Assembly (NCBI GenBank): GCA_017553785.1
Contig: JAFZKD010000007.1
Span: forward strand, 1-55,375
DNA: 55,375 nt
DNA from: Muribaculaceae bacterium
GTDB taxonomy: Bacteria > Bacteroidota > Bacteroidia > Bacteroidales > Muribaculaceae
Direction: 5' to 3'
The notes beneath the pieces are model-generated. The model was not told where the DNA came from and made no database searches. It saw nothing but the letters and a program-made list of their open reading frames with translations. Both the position numbers and the translations under genes were made by a program. Shown here piece by piece: positions 1-8,216 of this stretch (within the stretch, counting starts at the first letter, position 1; the number at the start of each line of letters is the position of its first letter).

Positions 1-1
1 C

Positions 2-1846
2 ATCGACGGCGAATTCGTTATCGACCCGACGTTTGAGCAGATTGAGAAAGCTGACATGGAATTGATGGTAGGTGCGACTTACGATAATATTATGATGGTC
101 GAGGGCGAAATGGACGAAGTGAGCGAAGATGACCTGATTGCAGCCTTGAAGGCCGCTCACGAGGCTATCAAGCCCATGTGTCTCATCCAAAAGGAATTGG
201 CTGCTGAACTTGGTGTCACCAAGCGCGAGTATTGCCACGAGACCGACGATGAGGAACTCCACGAGCGCGTGCGCAAGGAGATCTATCCCAAGTGCTATGC
301 TGTGGCTCAGGCCGGCAAGGCTGATAAGCAGTGGCGCAACGAGACGTTCCAGAAGGCCTATGACGACTTCATGGAGACCATCCCCGAGGAGGAGCGCGAG
401 GAGAAGGAGCCGATGATCAAGCGCTATTATGAGGAAGTTCAGCGCGACGCCGTTCGCCGTTGCATCCTCGACGAGCACATCCGTCTCGACGGCCGCAAGA
501 CCAACGAGATCCGTCCCATCTTGTGCGAGCCCGATTATCTGCCTTATCCCCACGGCTCGGCGCTGTTCAAGCGTGGTGAGACCCAGGCGCTGGCTACCGT
601 CACCTTGGGAACTAAGGACGACGAGAAACTCGTTGATGACGTGCTGCGTCACGAGAACGAGCGTTTCCTGTTACACTATAACTTCCCCGCCTTCTCGACG
701 GGTGAGGCCCGTGCACCGCGTGGCGTGAGCCGCCGCGAGATTGGCCACGGTAACTTGGCACACCGTGCCCTCAAGCGCATGATTCCCGAGGATAACCCCT
801 ACTGCATCCGCATTGTCAGCGAGATTCTGAGCAGCAACGGTTCGTCATCGATGGCTACCGTTTGCGCTGGTTGCATGGCACTGCTCGACGCTGGGGTGAA
901 GCTGAAAAAGCCCGTTGCCGGCATCGCGATGGGTCTAATCACCGACGAGGGTAACGTGAAGCACGCTGTGCTGAGCGACATCCTGGGTGATGAGGACCAC
1001 CTGGGTGACATGGACTTCAAGGTAACAGGTACCGTTGACGGTATCACCGCCACTCAGATGGATATCAAGTGCGACGGTCTGCCCTACGAGATTCTCGAGC
1101 AGGCGCTGCACCAGGCCAAGGAAGGCCGCCTCCACATCCTCAACCTCATCAACGAGGCCATTCCCGAGGCTCGTGCCGACTACAAGCCCCACGTTCCCCG
1201 CATTGTCACCCTCACCGTGGACAAGGAGTTCATTGGCGCCATTATTGGCAAGGGTGGCGAGGTTATCCAAGGTCTGCAGGAAGAGACAGGTACAACCATC
1301 AGCATCGAGGAAGTTGACGGCAAGGGAATCGTCGAGATCGCCGCTGCCAACAAAGAAAGCATCGAGGCCGCAGTGGAGCGCATCAAGGCTATCACCGCTG
1401 TGCCTGAAGAGGGCCAGATCTACACCGGTAAGGTGGTCAGCATCCTTGAGTTCGGCGCATTCGTCGAGTTCATGGCTGGTCGTGACGGTCTGCTGCACAT
1501 CAGTGAGATCAGCTGGGACCGCCTCGAGAACATGGAGGCCAGCGGTCTGCATGAGGGCGACGAGGTCACCGTCAAACTCATCGAGATTGACAAGAAGACT
1601 GGCAAGTTCCGTCTGTCGATGCGTGCCCTTCAGGACAAGCCCGAGGGCTATGAGGAGCGTCGCCAGGGTGGTGGCAATCGTGGTCCCCGTGGCAATGGTG
1701 GTAATGGAGGCAATGGTGGTAACGGTGGCAACCGTGGCCCGCGTCCCAACGGAGGTGGCAACCGCCCGATGGGTGGTGGCAACCGTGGACCCCGTCCCAA
1801 CGGCCCGCGCCGTCCCCGTCGTGACGACCGTCGCGACGACGAGTAA
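2..1846 (+). CDS. pnp: Polynucleotide phosphorylase, 5'-truncated by window edge
   Basis: This is the 3' part of PNPase, the phosphorolytic 3'-to-5' exoribonuclease of RNA decay. The frame is open from base 2, before the first ATG at 56, so the gene begins outside the window; about 100-150 N-terminal residues are missing compared with the usual ~710-740. The second RNase PH core is clear ([37 protein letters not shown]). It is followed by a KH domain ([13 protein letters not shown]) and an S1 domain ([15 protein letters not shown]...GLLHISEIS). The protein ends in an unusually long Gly/Asn/Arg-rich tail of about 55 residues with NGG and RGPRPN repeats, probably an RNA-binding extension. A hairpin repeat and a terminator follow. 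Identification is secure. Confidence 0.97.
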   Translation: MDGEFVIDPTFEQIEKADMELMVGATYDNIMMVEGEMDEVSEDDLIAALKAAHEAIKPMCLIQKELAAELGVTKREYCHETDDEELHERVRKEIYPKCYAVAQAGKADKQWRNETFQKAYDDFMETIPEEEREEKEPMIKRYYEEVQRDAVRRCILDEHIRLDGRKTNEIRPILCEPDYLPYPHGSALFKRGETQALATVTLGTKDDEKLVDDVLRHENERFLLHYNFPAFSTGEARAPRGVSRREIGHGNLAHRALKRMIPEDNPYCIRIVSEILSSNGSSSMATVCAGCMALLDAGVKLKKPVAGIAMGLITDEGNVKHAVLSDILGDEDHLGDMDFKVTGTVDGITATQMDIKCDGLPYEILEQALHQAKEGRLHILNLINEAIPEARADYKPHVPRIVTLTVDKEFIGAIIGKGGEVIQGLQEETGTTISIEEVDGKGIVEIAAANKESIEAAVERIKAITAVPEEGQIYTGKVVSILEFGAFVEFMAGRDGLLHISEISWDRLENMEASGLHEGDEVTVKLIEIDKKTGKFRLSMRALQDKPEGYEERRQGGGNRGPRGNGGNGGNGGNGGNRGPRPNGGGNRPMGGGNRGPRPNGPRRPRRDDRRDDE

Positions 1847-1857
1847 TCGACATAACA

Positions 1858-1903
1858 ACTCCTCCCCTAAGATAGGAGAGGTGGCGCCTAGCGCCGGAGG
1901 AGT
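1858..1903. repeat. REP-like imperfect palindrome downstream of pnp
   Basis: Nested complementarity is visible. ACTCCTCC (1858-1865) pairs with GGAGGAGT (1896-1903) around an inner hairpin GGCGC-CTA-GCGCC (1883-1895). An alternative arm CCTCCCCT/AGGAGAGG (1861-1881) could compete. The layout resembles extragenic palindromes I recall from Bacteroidetes genomes, with a short C-rich arm, GTGGCGCC and a GGAGGAGT-like end. Only one copy is present here. Confidence 0.5.
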
Positions 1904-1917
1904 ATGACAACAATAAC

Positions 1918-1952
1918 AAGCGCCGAGGCCTACACGCCCCGGCGCTTATTTT
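1918..1952 (+). terminator. Terminator hairpin after pnp
   Basis: AAGCGCCG (1918-1925) and CGGCGCTT (1940-1947) form a perfect 8 bp GC-rich stem with a 14 nt loop, followed by a short ATTTTCC tract. It lies about 70 bp after the pnp stop and ahead of the next promoter. Confidence 0.7.
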
Positions 1953-2041
1953 CCAATGACAGAATCGTCTGAATTATATGGAGACATTTTGTCGTCTTGG
2001 TGTGAGTGTGTGGCGATTTCAGAGAAAATCAGATGAATCGG

Positions 2042-2071
2042 TTGTTTATAACAGAAAAAAGTGTATTTTTG
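2042..2071 (+). promoter_or_regulatory. Bacteroidetes-type promoter for the PepSY-like pair
   Basis: A consensus -7 box TATTTTTG (TAnnTTTG) lies at 2064-2071, with TTG at 2042-2044 as a -33 element, 22 nt before the ATG at 2094. Confidence 0.65.
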
Positions 2072-2093
2072 CAGCGATTTTTAAAAGACAGTT

Positions 2094-2531
2094 ATGATGA
2101 AGCAGTTACTTGCAGTTGGTATTATTGCCTTAGTATTATTGATGGCGGCCTGCAGCGACAAGCCTGTTGCCCCTGAGCAGTTGCCCGAGCCTATAAAGGC
2201 GTTCATTCAACAGAATTTCCCTGGACAGACTATTTCATATGCTGAAAAAGATGCTGAACTGACAGGCTCTAAGTATGATGTTGTCCTCAATGATGGCAGT
2301 CGTGTCGAATTTGACACCGATAACGTGTGGGACAAGATCGAGTGTCCGCTGACGAACCCTGTTCCCACTGCATTAATTCCAGCGCCGATTGTGGCTCATC
2401 TCCAGTCCCAGTTCCCCAATGCCTTGATTGTCAAGTTAGACAAGGAGCGTTACGGCTACGAGGTGGAACTGGCCAATGGCCTTGAGATGAAATTCAATAA
2501 GCAGGGCGTGTTAACCGAGATGGACGATTAA
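2094..2531 (+). CDS. PepSY-like lipoprotein
   Basis: This 145-residue protein has a lipoprotein signal (LLMAACSDK, predicted lipidated Cys at about residue 20). It then has two copies of a short PepSY-like repeat (putative beta-lactamase-inhibitor-like, PF11396/DUF2874 type): LPEPIKAFIQQNFPG...YDVVLNDGSRVEFD and IPAPIVAHLQSQFPN...YEVELANGLEMKFN. Such proteins are periplasmic or outer-membrane-anchored in Bacteroidales; their molecular role is not established. The next gene encodes a paralogue 35 bp downstream. There are two consecutive ATGs at the start (2094 and 2097). Family assignment is confident; function is unknown. Confidence 0.85.
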   Translation: MMKQLLAVGIIALVLLMAACSDKPVAPEQLPEPIKAFIQQNFPGQTISYAEKDAELTGSKYDVVLNDGSRVEFDTDNVWDKIECPLTNPVPTALIPAPIVAHLQSQFPNALIVKLDKERYGYEVELANGLEMKFNKQGVLTEMDD

Positions 2532-2566
2532 ATCCGCATCAGTTTTTTATTCATTTATAGATTAGT

Positions 2567-3007
2567 ATGAAGAAGATTAAATTATTCCTGTTGATGGCTA
2601 TGGTCATGACCATGAGCCTCACGATGAGTGCCGACGATGACGACCGCATGATCACCTATCAGCAGCTCCCCCAGGCTGCACAGACTTTCCTCAAGCAGCA
2701 TTTCGCTAAGAAAGTGCCCCTCGTTGTGACTGCCGATTGGGACGACTATACCATCGTCTATGAGAGCGGAGAGAAGGTGGAATTTGACAAGAAGGGTAAC
2801 TGGAAAGAGATTGTCTGCCGCACTTCCAAGGTGCCTTCTGATGTGGTCCCCCAGCCAATCAAGACTTACATCCAGAAGAACTACCCCGGCAAGAGCGTGG
2901 TCAAGTTGGATCGCCATCGCAGTGTCTATGAGGTAAAGCTCAACAACGGCATGGAGATTGAGTTCAACCGTTCCTTCCAGGTCATTGACATGGACTACGA
3001 CGATTGA
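2567..3007 (+). CDS. PepSY-like periplasmic protein (paralogue of upstream gene)
   Basis: This 146-residue protein has a cleavable signal peptide (KKIKLFLLMAMVMTMSLTMSA) and no lipobox. Two PepSY-like repeats follow (LPQAAQTFLKQHFAKK...YTIVYESGEKVEFDKKGNW and VPQPIKTYIQKNYPGK...YEVKLNNGMEIEFN). It aligns along its length with the preceding lipoprotein, so the two look like a tandem duplication that diverged in localisation: one lipid-anchored, one soluble. They are probably co-transcribed from the promoter at 2042-2071. A stem-loop follows the stop. Confidence 0.85.
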   Translation: MKKIKLFLLMAMVMTMSLTMSADDDDRMITYQQLPQAAQTFLKQHFAKKVPLVVTADWDDYTIVYESGEKVEFDKKGNWKEIVCRTSKVPSDVVPQPIKTYIQKNYPGKSVVKLDRHRSVYEVKLNNGMEIEFNRSFQVIDMDYDD

Positions 3008-3030
3008 TTCAGATTGAGAAGTGTAATCAC

Positions 3031-3072
3031 AGGGAGGGGGTGATAATACTTAAGGAGCACTTCCTCCCTTTT
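3031..3072 (+). terminator. Terminator-like stem-loop after the PepSY pair
   Basis: AGGGAGG (3031-3037) pairs with CCTCCCT (3063-3069), followed by TTTTG. The loop is long (25 nt), so this is a moderate call. It ends 15 nt before the next start. Confidence 0.5.
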
Positions 3073-3086
3073 GAATTAAATTATTA

Positions 3087-4157
3087 GTGAATATCAAGGC
3101 AGTATACCGACGTTTCAGGCAATGGCAGCTGGCCCCCTTCGAATATAAGTACAGCAGTCAGGATTCACACCGTTGCAACAACTGCGGCCACGACTACGTG
3201 GGCAATTTCTGTCCCATGTGTTCCCAAAAGCAGAATGTGGGTCCTATCACGTGGAAAAGCGTGATTCAGAGCATTGGCGAGGTATGGGGACTGCACAACC
3301 GCTCACTGCTCTACTCGGTAGTGCAGCTGTTTTTGCGCCCGGGCTACTTCATCAGTGACTACATCAGCGGCAAGAAGCAAGTGAGTTTCCCGCCGGTCAA
3401 GATGCTGGCGCTCGTGGCTCTGCTGGGTCTCCTCGTCGACTACCTCACGGGTGCCATCGACGGAATGTTCGGTATGACTTTCGAGGAGGACGAGATGTTA
3501 TTCCTCGACAACGTCTTAATGTGGATGAATACCCATCCTGACTTGATGTCGATGTTCTTCCTGTCCTATCTGATTATCCCCGTCTATTTCATCTTCCGCT
3601 TCGCGCCGCGCAATACGCGTCACACGCTTCCTCAGGGCTTTTTCATCCAGGTGTTCAGTTCTGTATTATTCTTGTTTCTGAATATGCTCTATGACATCAC
3701 CTCGATGGGGTGGTTTGTGTTTGTACTGGGCGTGGTGGCGCTCTTTGTCACCTACAAGCAACTCTTTGGTTACGGCATTTGGGGAACAGCGTGGCGTCTG
3801 GCGGCAGCGATGGTTTGTGCTGTCCTGTTCTTGTTCCTGTTGTTATCCATCGACAACTGCATCCACATGTTTCGTGCTGGGCATAACGACTTGGGCATAA
3901 GGTTTGCCTTCTTCTTCATCCCGTTCTTAATCTTAGTCTTTGTTGGCATCCTGTGGATTTCTTACGCAATCAGCAAGCCCCGCTCAAAGAAACGCAAACC
4001 GAAATCCGCCCCTGCCGAGCCCGCATCAGTTGCCCCTGCCGAGCCCGAACCCGCCAAGCCCGCGACGGTAGCAACGACTTCTGCATCGCCCAAAGCTACT
4101 CCCGCGGGCCAGAAAACGCGCCCAAAACACAAAGCCAGCAAAAAGCACACAAAATGA
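3087..4157 (+). CDS. DUF3667 family membrane protein
   Basis: This 356-residue protein matches the DUF3667 pattern. A zinc-ribbon-like N-terminus, CNNCGHDYVGNFCPMC (about residues 30-45), is followed by GPITWKSVIQSI, a basic segment with GKKQVSFPPVKML, and about five membrane spans (MLALVALLGLLVDYL; MSMFFLSYLIIPVYFIF; the VFSSVLFLFLNML region; FVFVLGVVALFV; MVCAVLFLFLLL; FAFFFIPFLILVFVGILWI). The C-terminus is a low-complexity Pro/Ala/Lys tail of about 60 residues. The likely start is GTG at 3087; no nearby ATG covers the zinc ribbon. The function of the family is unknown. Confidence 0.8.
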   Translation: MNIKAVYRRFRQWQLAPFEYKYSSQDSHRCNNCGHDYVGNFCPMCSQKQNVGPITWKSVIQSIGEVWGLHNRSLLYSVVQLFLRPGYFISDYISGKKQVSFPPVKMLALVALLGLLVDYLTGAIDGMFGMTFEEDEMLFLDNVLMWMNTHPDLMSMFFLSYLIIPVYFIFRFAPRNTRHTLPQGFFIQVFSSVLFLFLNMLYDITSMGWFVFVLGVVALFVTYKQLFGYGIWGTAWRLAAAMVCAVLFLFLLLSIDNCIHMFRAGHNDLGIRFAFFFIPFLILVFVGILWISYAISKPRSKKRKPKSAPAEPASVAPAEPEPAKPATVATTSASPKATPAGQKTRPKHKASKKHTK

Positions 4158-4158
4158 C

Positions 4159-4440
4159 AAACTACGAATTTCACGAATTATTATTCAATTTTCGTAAATT
4201 AGCGCAATTCGTAGTTTAAAAAGTTACGCGTCAGCCAAATCTGTTTAATCCGTGATAATCCGTGGACAGAAAAATAGCCACGCATCAGCCTTCAGAATAA
4301 TCAGATAAATCCGTAGTTTTTTTTAAAAAATGAAGTTGTTTTCGTTGTTCCAAGTTGTTGAAGTTGTTTGACAAGTCAGCGCGTCAGCCTTCGTTTAATT
4401 CGCGCAATTCGTAGTTTTATTTTTCCGCAATTCGTAGTTT
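4159..4440. repeat. Intergenic repeat block (AATTCGTAGTTT and GCGTCAGCC units)
   Basis: AATTCGTAGTTT occurs at 4206-4217, 4406-4417 and 4429-4440, and inverted at 4159-4170. A second word, GCGTCAGCC or GCATCAGCC, recurs near 4229, 4282 and 4381. TAATCCGTG is repeated twice near 4245-4264. The last unit (4429-4440) runs into the 3' end of the minus-strand acyltransferase and encodes its final residues. I see no gene in 4158-4416. Confidence 0.7.
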
Positions 4441-5514
4441 GAGTTTGCGGCAGGTCCAGATGCCCAGCAGGGGGACGGCGGTGCCGACAATGGTGTAGAG
4501 TACCCAAAAGAAATCGGTTGTGCTGCCATCGTGGATGACCATGTGGCAACCGATTTGTGCCCAGTCGAGTCCGTAATACCAGATCTTGAGAGCCGACACG
4601 AGTTTGAAGGAAATGATGTGGAACACGAAGATATAGAGCGTGTTGTTGCCGCAATAGACAAGGAAACGTTTCACGATGCCCTCGTGACGGTCGATCCAAG
4701 AGGCGATAGCGTGAACCATGAGAAAGCCGATGGCACCGGTAACGGGTAGGGTAGCAATGGTGCGGAGTTCGACCTTGAGCGCCATGCCCTGGAAACCTAA
4801 TGCTGCGCCTCCCACCAGCAGGGCGGCATAGAGCAGGGTCAAGGCCCAGTGTTCTCGGATGCGGCTTTCGTGGCGTCGGTACAAAACGCCCAAGCTGAAG
4901 AACAGGACACCCCAACACTCACGAATGCCTCCTTGCACAATAGTGATGATATTCAGATGATTGGCAACCTTGAACCAGGCGAATCCGATAGCAAGGGCAG
5001 CTATCACGATGGGGACAGTGTCGTGGTTGAGCCACTTGTGGCGGTCATGAAGCAGCAGATATAGCACGAGGAACACAATGCTCGATACCAGCAACGCTCT
5101 GAAGAACCAGAAAGCACCTGCCAAGAACTCGTCATATCCGCCCATCGAGAACACGATGTGGACCATCCGCTGGTAGAACTGGTACCAGTCATACGGATGG
5201 GTGACACCGCCAGCCCAATTGCCGTAATGCTCGTTTAAAAGCCCGATTCTGAAAAACAGATTGTGGAAAACCAGGAAGAACAGACTCCACTTGACAAAGG
5301 GCACATACAGCCCTTTGAACCGTTTTTTACAGAAAGTCCATGGGTCATTCAAGTACTTCTTGTCAAAGAAATAGCCTGCCGCGATAAAGAACACCGGCAT
5401 GTGGAACAGATAGATGAAATCCATGAGCAGTTTAGGCCCTTCGGTATGGCCCGCACACATCAGGATGATGGCGATCGCCTTGCAGATCGACAGGTTGGTG
5501 TTATTGCGTTTCAT
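4417..5514 (-). CDS. Acyltransferase family 3 membrane protein
   Basis: This 365-residue polytopic protein starts with the acyltransferase-3 (PF01757) signature: ICKAIAIILMCAGHTEGP, then FIYLFHMPVFFIAAGYFF. The His of CAGHTE (near residue 23) is the conserved catalytic His of OatA-type O-acyltransferases. About ten hydrophobic spans follow. The family moves acyl groups onto extracytoplasmic carbohydrates. It lies 14 bp after a glycoside hydrolase/deacetylase fusion on the same strand, so the two are probably one transcript acting on acylated polysaccharide. The last residues (KLRIAEK) are encoded by a copy of the AATTCGTAGTTT repeat, which suggests the original 3' end was altered. Confidence 0.85.
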   Translation of the reverse strand: MKRNNTNLSICKAIAIILMCAGHTEGPKLLMDFIYLFHMPVFFIAAGYFFDKKYLNDPWTFCKKRFKGLYVPFVKWSLFFLVFHNLFFRIGLLNEHYGNWAGGVTHPYDWYQFYQRMVHIVFSMGGYDEFLAGAFWFFRALLVSSIVFLVLYLLLHDRHKWLNHDTVPIVIAALAIGFAWFKVANHLNIITIVQGGIRECWGVLFFSLGVLYRRHESRIREHWALTLLYAALLVGGAALGFQGMALKVELRTIATLPVTGAIGFLMVHAIASWIDRHEGIVKRFLVYCGNNTLYIFVFHIISFKLVSALKIWYYGLDWAQIGCHMVIHDGSTTDFFWVLYTIVGTAVPLLGIWTCRKLKLRIAEK

Positions 5515-5528
5515 ACAGGGTCAAGAAA

Positions 5529-8051
5529 TCAGTGATTTTCTAGTAGGGTGTTGAGGGGGACAAAAGTGTAACCTTTCTTTTTCAGTTCTTTGATGAGGGC
5601 AGGCAAGCGATTGTAGAATTTCTCTATTCGACGGTCATCGGTACCGAAGTGGACCATCAGCAGGTGCCCATTAAGTGTTTGCTCACGTTCACATCGCATG
5701 ATGCGGTCCCACAGCCACTTGTTGTCGCGGTAGGGGTTACCGCCCGTGATGCCGGGATAGGTGTAGTCCATGCAACTTAATGTGCCGGGTGAATAGTTGA
5801 TGAGCTGCAAGCCCATTTCGCGTGCCCAGGCCGATACTGTGGCATTGTGCCATTCATAGGGCGGAATGAACCACGGAGCCATTTGCGGCGTGATGCCGTA
5901 TTCGGCCAACCGCTGGTAGCTGCGGCGGATGTCATCACTGAACTGTTCCTTGGTCACAAGCAGCGAATCGCGTTTCTCCCACGAGCAATATACCAGGTGC
6001 CCATCGCTGTGGCTGCCGACATAATGCCCGTCCTTGATGAGCCGCTTGACTACGTCGGGGTACAGGTCAAAGAAACGGCCCGTAAAGAAGAATGCGCCCT
6101 TGGTGTCTTGCTTCTTGAGCGTGCTGATTATGCGTTCGGCGCCATCAGCTTTATCATCGGCGGTGAAAACGAGGCAAATCTGTTTTTTGGTAGCGTCGCC
6201 ACGAACGATGGCACCTTCATCCCATGTGAAGTTGCCGCTCTGTCCTCGACCTTCCGACTCATAGAACGAGAACGGAAAGGTCAACGATGCTGTGCCGTCC
6301 ATGGTGGGCTCGTTGGTGCTGTAGTCGTGGGTGTTGTCATGATACACTACATCACTGGGCTGCAGCTGGTCATAGGTGTTTCCCTCGATATTGAGCATGT
6401 CGTCGGACAGATTCACGCCTTTGAGGCTGTTGAAGATGGTTGCATAAACGGGTCCGTCAACCAAGCCGCCAGTGGGCATGCCAACGCGTTCCATCACAAA
6501 GTTGCTGTGAGTAGCGTGCGGGTAGATACCGCTGCGTGGCAATTCCACAATCATGCTCGTGCCCCAGGGATTGCAGCCCAACAGCCAGTCGCGCAGCGCT
6601 CCTTCCATCTCCTCAAACCGGCGGTCACTCGTTAATTGCCTATACAGGATGCACTGAGTAAGCATCGCTGTGGTCAGGTTATTGCTGCACCAGATGCCGG
6701 GTATTCCCCACAAGAATGGATTTCCCGTTTGCTGAGCGCGTTGCTGCACGCGCTCGATGCCTGCCCTGATGTTGCGGATGAATTCGGCTTGCAGACGCTT
6801 GTCACCCTGGGCCTCCTGCACCAGTCGCACATGTCCCATGTTCATGAACGGATACCACTGGTAATGTCGTGCGCTGTCTGCGCCCATCCATGGTGTGACA
6901 GGTTCGCGTCGGCCGTATTCCACCGCCTGGGTGAGATAATCGGCATCGCCAGACATGCGGTAGAGTTCCACTGCGCCCAGTTCCATGTCATCGACCCAGT
7001 TATCCTCTTCATAGATGTATGGTGAAACGACGCTCACCGTCTGTGTGTTGCCAGGTAGGTCAATGCCCACTTGGTAGGCATCGGCGGCTTTAGCGCCGAT
7101 TTTGGCGGCAAATTCGGGATAAAAGGAAGCCAGCACCTGAGCCCCAAGGGCGAAATCGCTGGCGAATTTGCCTGCCGTGCTCGCCGCACCCATGGTGGCG
7201 TTCATGAATTTGCCGCGTTGCTGCGGCTTGCCGTCAATGAAGTAAACAGGTCTGCCGTTGTTGGGACCCCAGCCGTAATCGGCAGGATCGTCTTTAGGCA
7301 GTTTCATGCCGATATGGTCACGGTCATCAGCAATCTGGTTATAGAGTTCTCCTTTGCTGGGGTTCATCTTGTCTAGCCAAGTCAAGCCCCAGTAAATCTC
7401 GTCAATGATGTCGGGGATGCCGTTCGCTCCTTTCAGGCCGTTAGCTTGGTATTGGTCACCGAAGGCCGATGGACACTGTTGCCATGCCAGCATCATTTGG
7501 TAGATGGCGTTAGCACTCGTGGCGGTGTATTGTAGCAGGTCGGCGGCATCGTGCCAGCCGCCTGTCACGTCGATGCGTTGTCCTTCCTTGTCGGGATGAT
7601 AGCGCACATAGGCATCCTTAGTGTGACAACTGTCGCGCTGGAACGGGTTGAATCCGCATCGCTGCTGGCGCATGTAGTTCAGCACAAAGTCGGCTGTGCC
7701 GTCCCACACTCGGTTGTTGATGGGGAACACCGGTGACTGGATGTCACCTGTCACGATACGGTATGCGCCCTCTTCCTGGAAATCGCTGAAATCCAGCCTG
7801 CAGGTTGCCTGCATCTGTCCCCATGGTCCCATGGCTCGGGTAGCAGTCGAACGATAGACGGTTTTACCCGTATATGCATCGACCAGCTCAAACGAGTTGA
7901 TGTTGATTTTCTCCTGGCTAATGAGCACAGCCACTTTAGTGGTATGGGGCAAGTAGCCTAATTGGTTGATGCGTATCCATCCTTCGCCGTGACCAGTCAT
8001 TAATCCCAGTGCCACTATCGTCATCAATGTGGTTATCAGTCGTTTAAACAT
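5529..8051 (-). CDS. GH9 glycoside hydrolase fused to a polysaccharide deacetylase
   Basis: This 840-residue secreted enzyme has four parts. A signal peptide (1-22) comes first. An N-terminal Ig-like CelD_N domain follows (about 24-110: WIRINQLGYLPHTTKVAVL). The GH9 catalytic domain (about 115-600) has GGWHDAAD (164-171, catalytic Asp pair) and STNEPTM (Glu 581, proton donor). A NodB/CE4-like domain ends the protein (about 622-835). In the NodB part, TADD (630-633) replaces TFDDG, HSDGH (681-685) keeps both metal-binding His, and PPYEW (730-734) replaces RPPYG. GH9 enzymes mostly cleave beta-1,4-glucans; the deacetylase would remove acetyl groups. A GH9-CE4 order suggests an acetylated beta-linked substrate, but this is inferred. 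It is followed by an acyltransferase gene. Confidence 0.88.
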   Translation of the reverse strand: MFKRLITTLMTIVALGLMTGHGEGWIRINQLGYLPHTTKVAVLISQEKININSFELVDAYTGKTVYRSTATRAMGPWGQMQATCRLDFSDFQEEGAYRIVTGDIQSPVFPINNRVWDGTADFVLNYMRQQRCGFNPFQRDSCHTKDAYVRYHPDKEGQRIDVTGGWHDAADLLQYTATSANAIYQMMLAWQQCPSAFGDQYQANGLKGANGIPDIIDEIYWGLTWLDKMNPSKGELYNQIADDRDHIGMKLPKDDPADYGWGPNNGRPVYFIDGKPQQRGKFMNATMGAASTAGKFASDFALGAQVLASFYPEFAAKIGAKAADAYQVGIDLPGNTQTVSVVSPYIYEEDNWVDDMELGAVELYRMSGDADYLTQAVEYGRREPVTPWMGADSARHYQWYPFMNMGHVRLVQEAQGDKRLQAEFIRNIRAGIERVQQRAQQTGNPFLWGIPGIWCSNNLTTAMLTQCILYRQLTSDRRFEEMEGALRDWLLGCNPWGTSMIVELPRSGIYPHATHSNFVMERVGMPTGGLVDGPVYATIFNSLKGVNLSDDMLNIEGNTYDQLQPSDVVYHDNTHDYSTNEPTMDGTASLTFPFSFYESEGRGQSGNFTWDEGAIVRGDATKKQICLVFTADDKADGAERIISTLKKQDTKGAFFFTGRFFDLYPDVVKRLIKDGHYVGSHSDGHLVYCSWEKRDSLLVTKEQFSDDIRRSYQRLAEYGITPQMAPWFIPPYEWHNATVSAWAREMGLQLINYSPGTLSCMDYTYPGITGGNPYRDNKWLWDRIMRCEREQTLNGHLLMVHFGTDDRRIEKFYNRLPALIKELKKKGYTFVPLNTLLENH

Positions 8052-8107
8052 AATAGTAAAAATTCAGATTAAAAAACCGTAATCAAAGCCCAAAGGCTCA
8101 CTAGCCA

Positions 8108-8138
8108 CAAAGGTAAAAAGAATATCCTATTATCGCAA
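8108..8138 (-). promoter_or_regulatory. Promoter of the GH9/acyltransferase unit
   Basis: On the minus strand, TACCTTTG (8115-8108) matches TAnnTTTG, with TTG (8138-8136) 20 bp upstream. The leader to the ATG at 8051 is about 50 nt. Confidence 0.7.
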
Positions 8139-8179
8139 GTTTCTCACAAACACAGTGGGATTGGATCAACAAAAAATAG

Positions 8180-8187
8180 TAACTTTG
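8180..8187 (+). promoter_or_regulatory. -7 box of the BspA-like dockerin gene
   Basis: TAACTTTG followed by C matches the Bacteroidetes -7 consensus, 29 nt before the ATG. The -33 element is unclear. It is divergent from the promoter at 8108-8138. Confidence 0.65.
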
Positions 8188-8216
8188 CGCCGTTTTTTTA
8201 ATACGAATGGTTTTTT

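Noticed and set aside
935-1858. 307-residue minus-strand open frame opposite pnp
   Set aside because: It is the antisense shadow of the pnp 3' end; its Thr/Val-rich composition mirrors the Gly/Arg codons.
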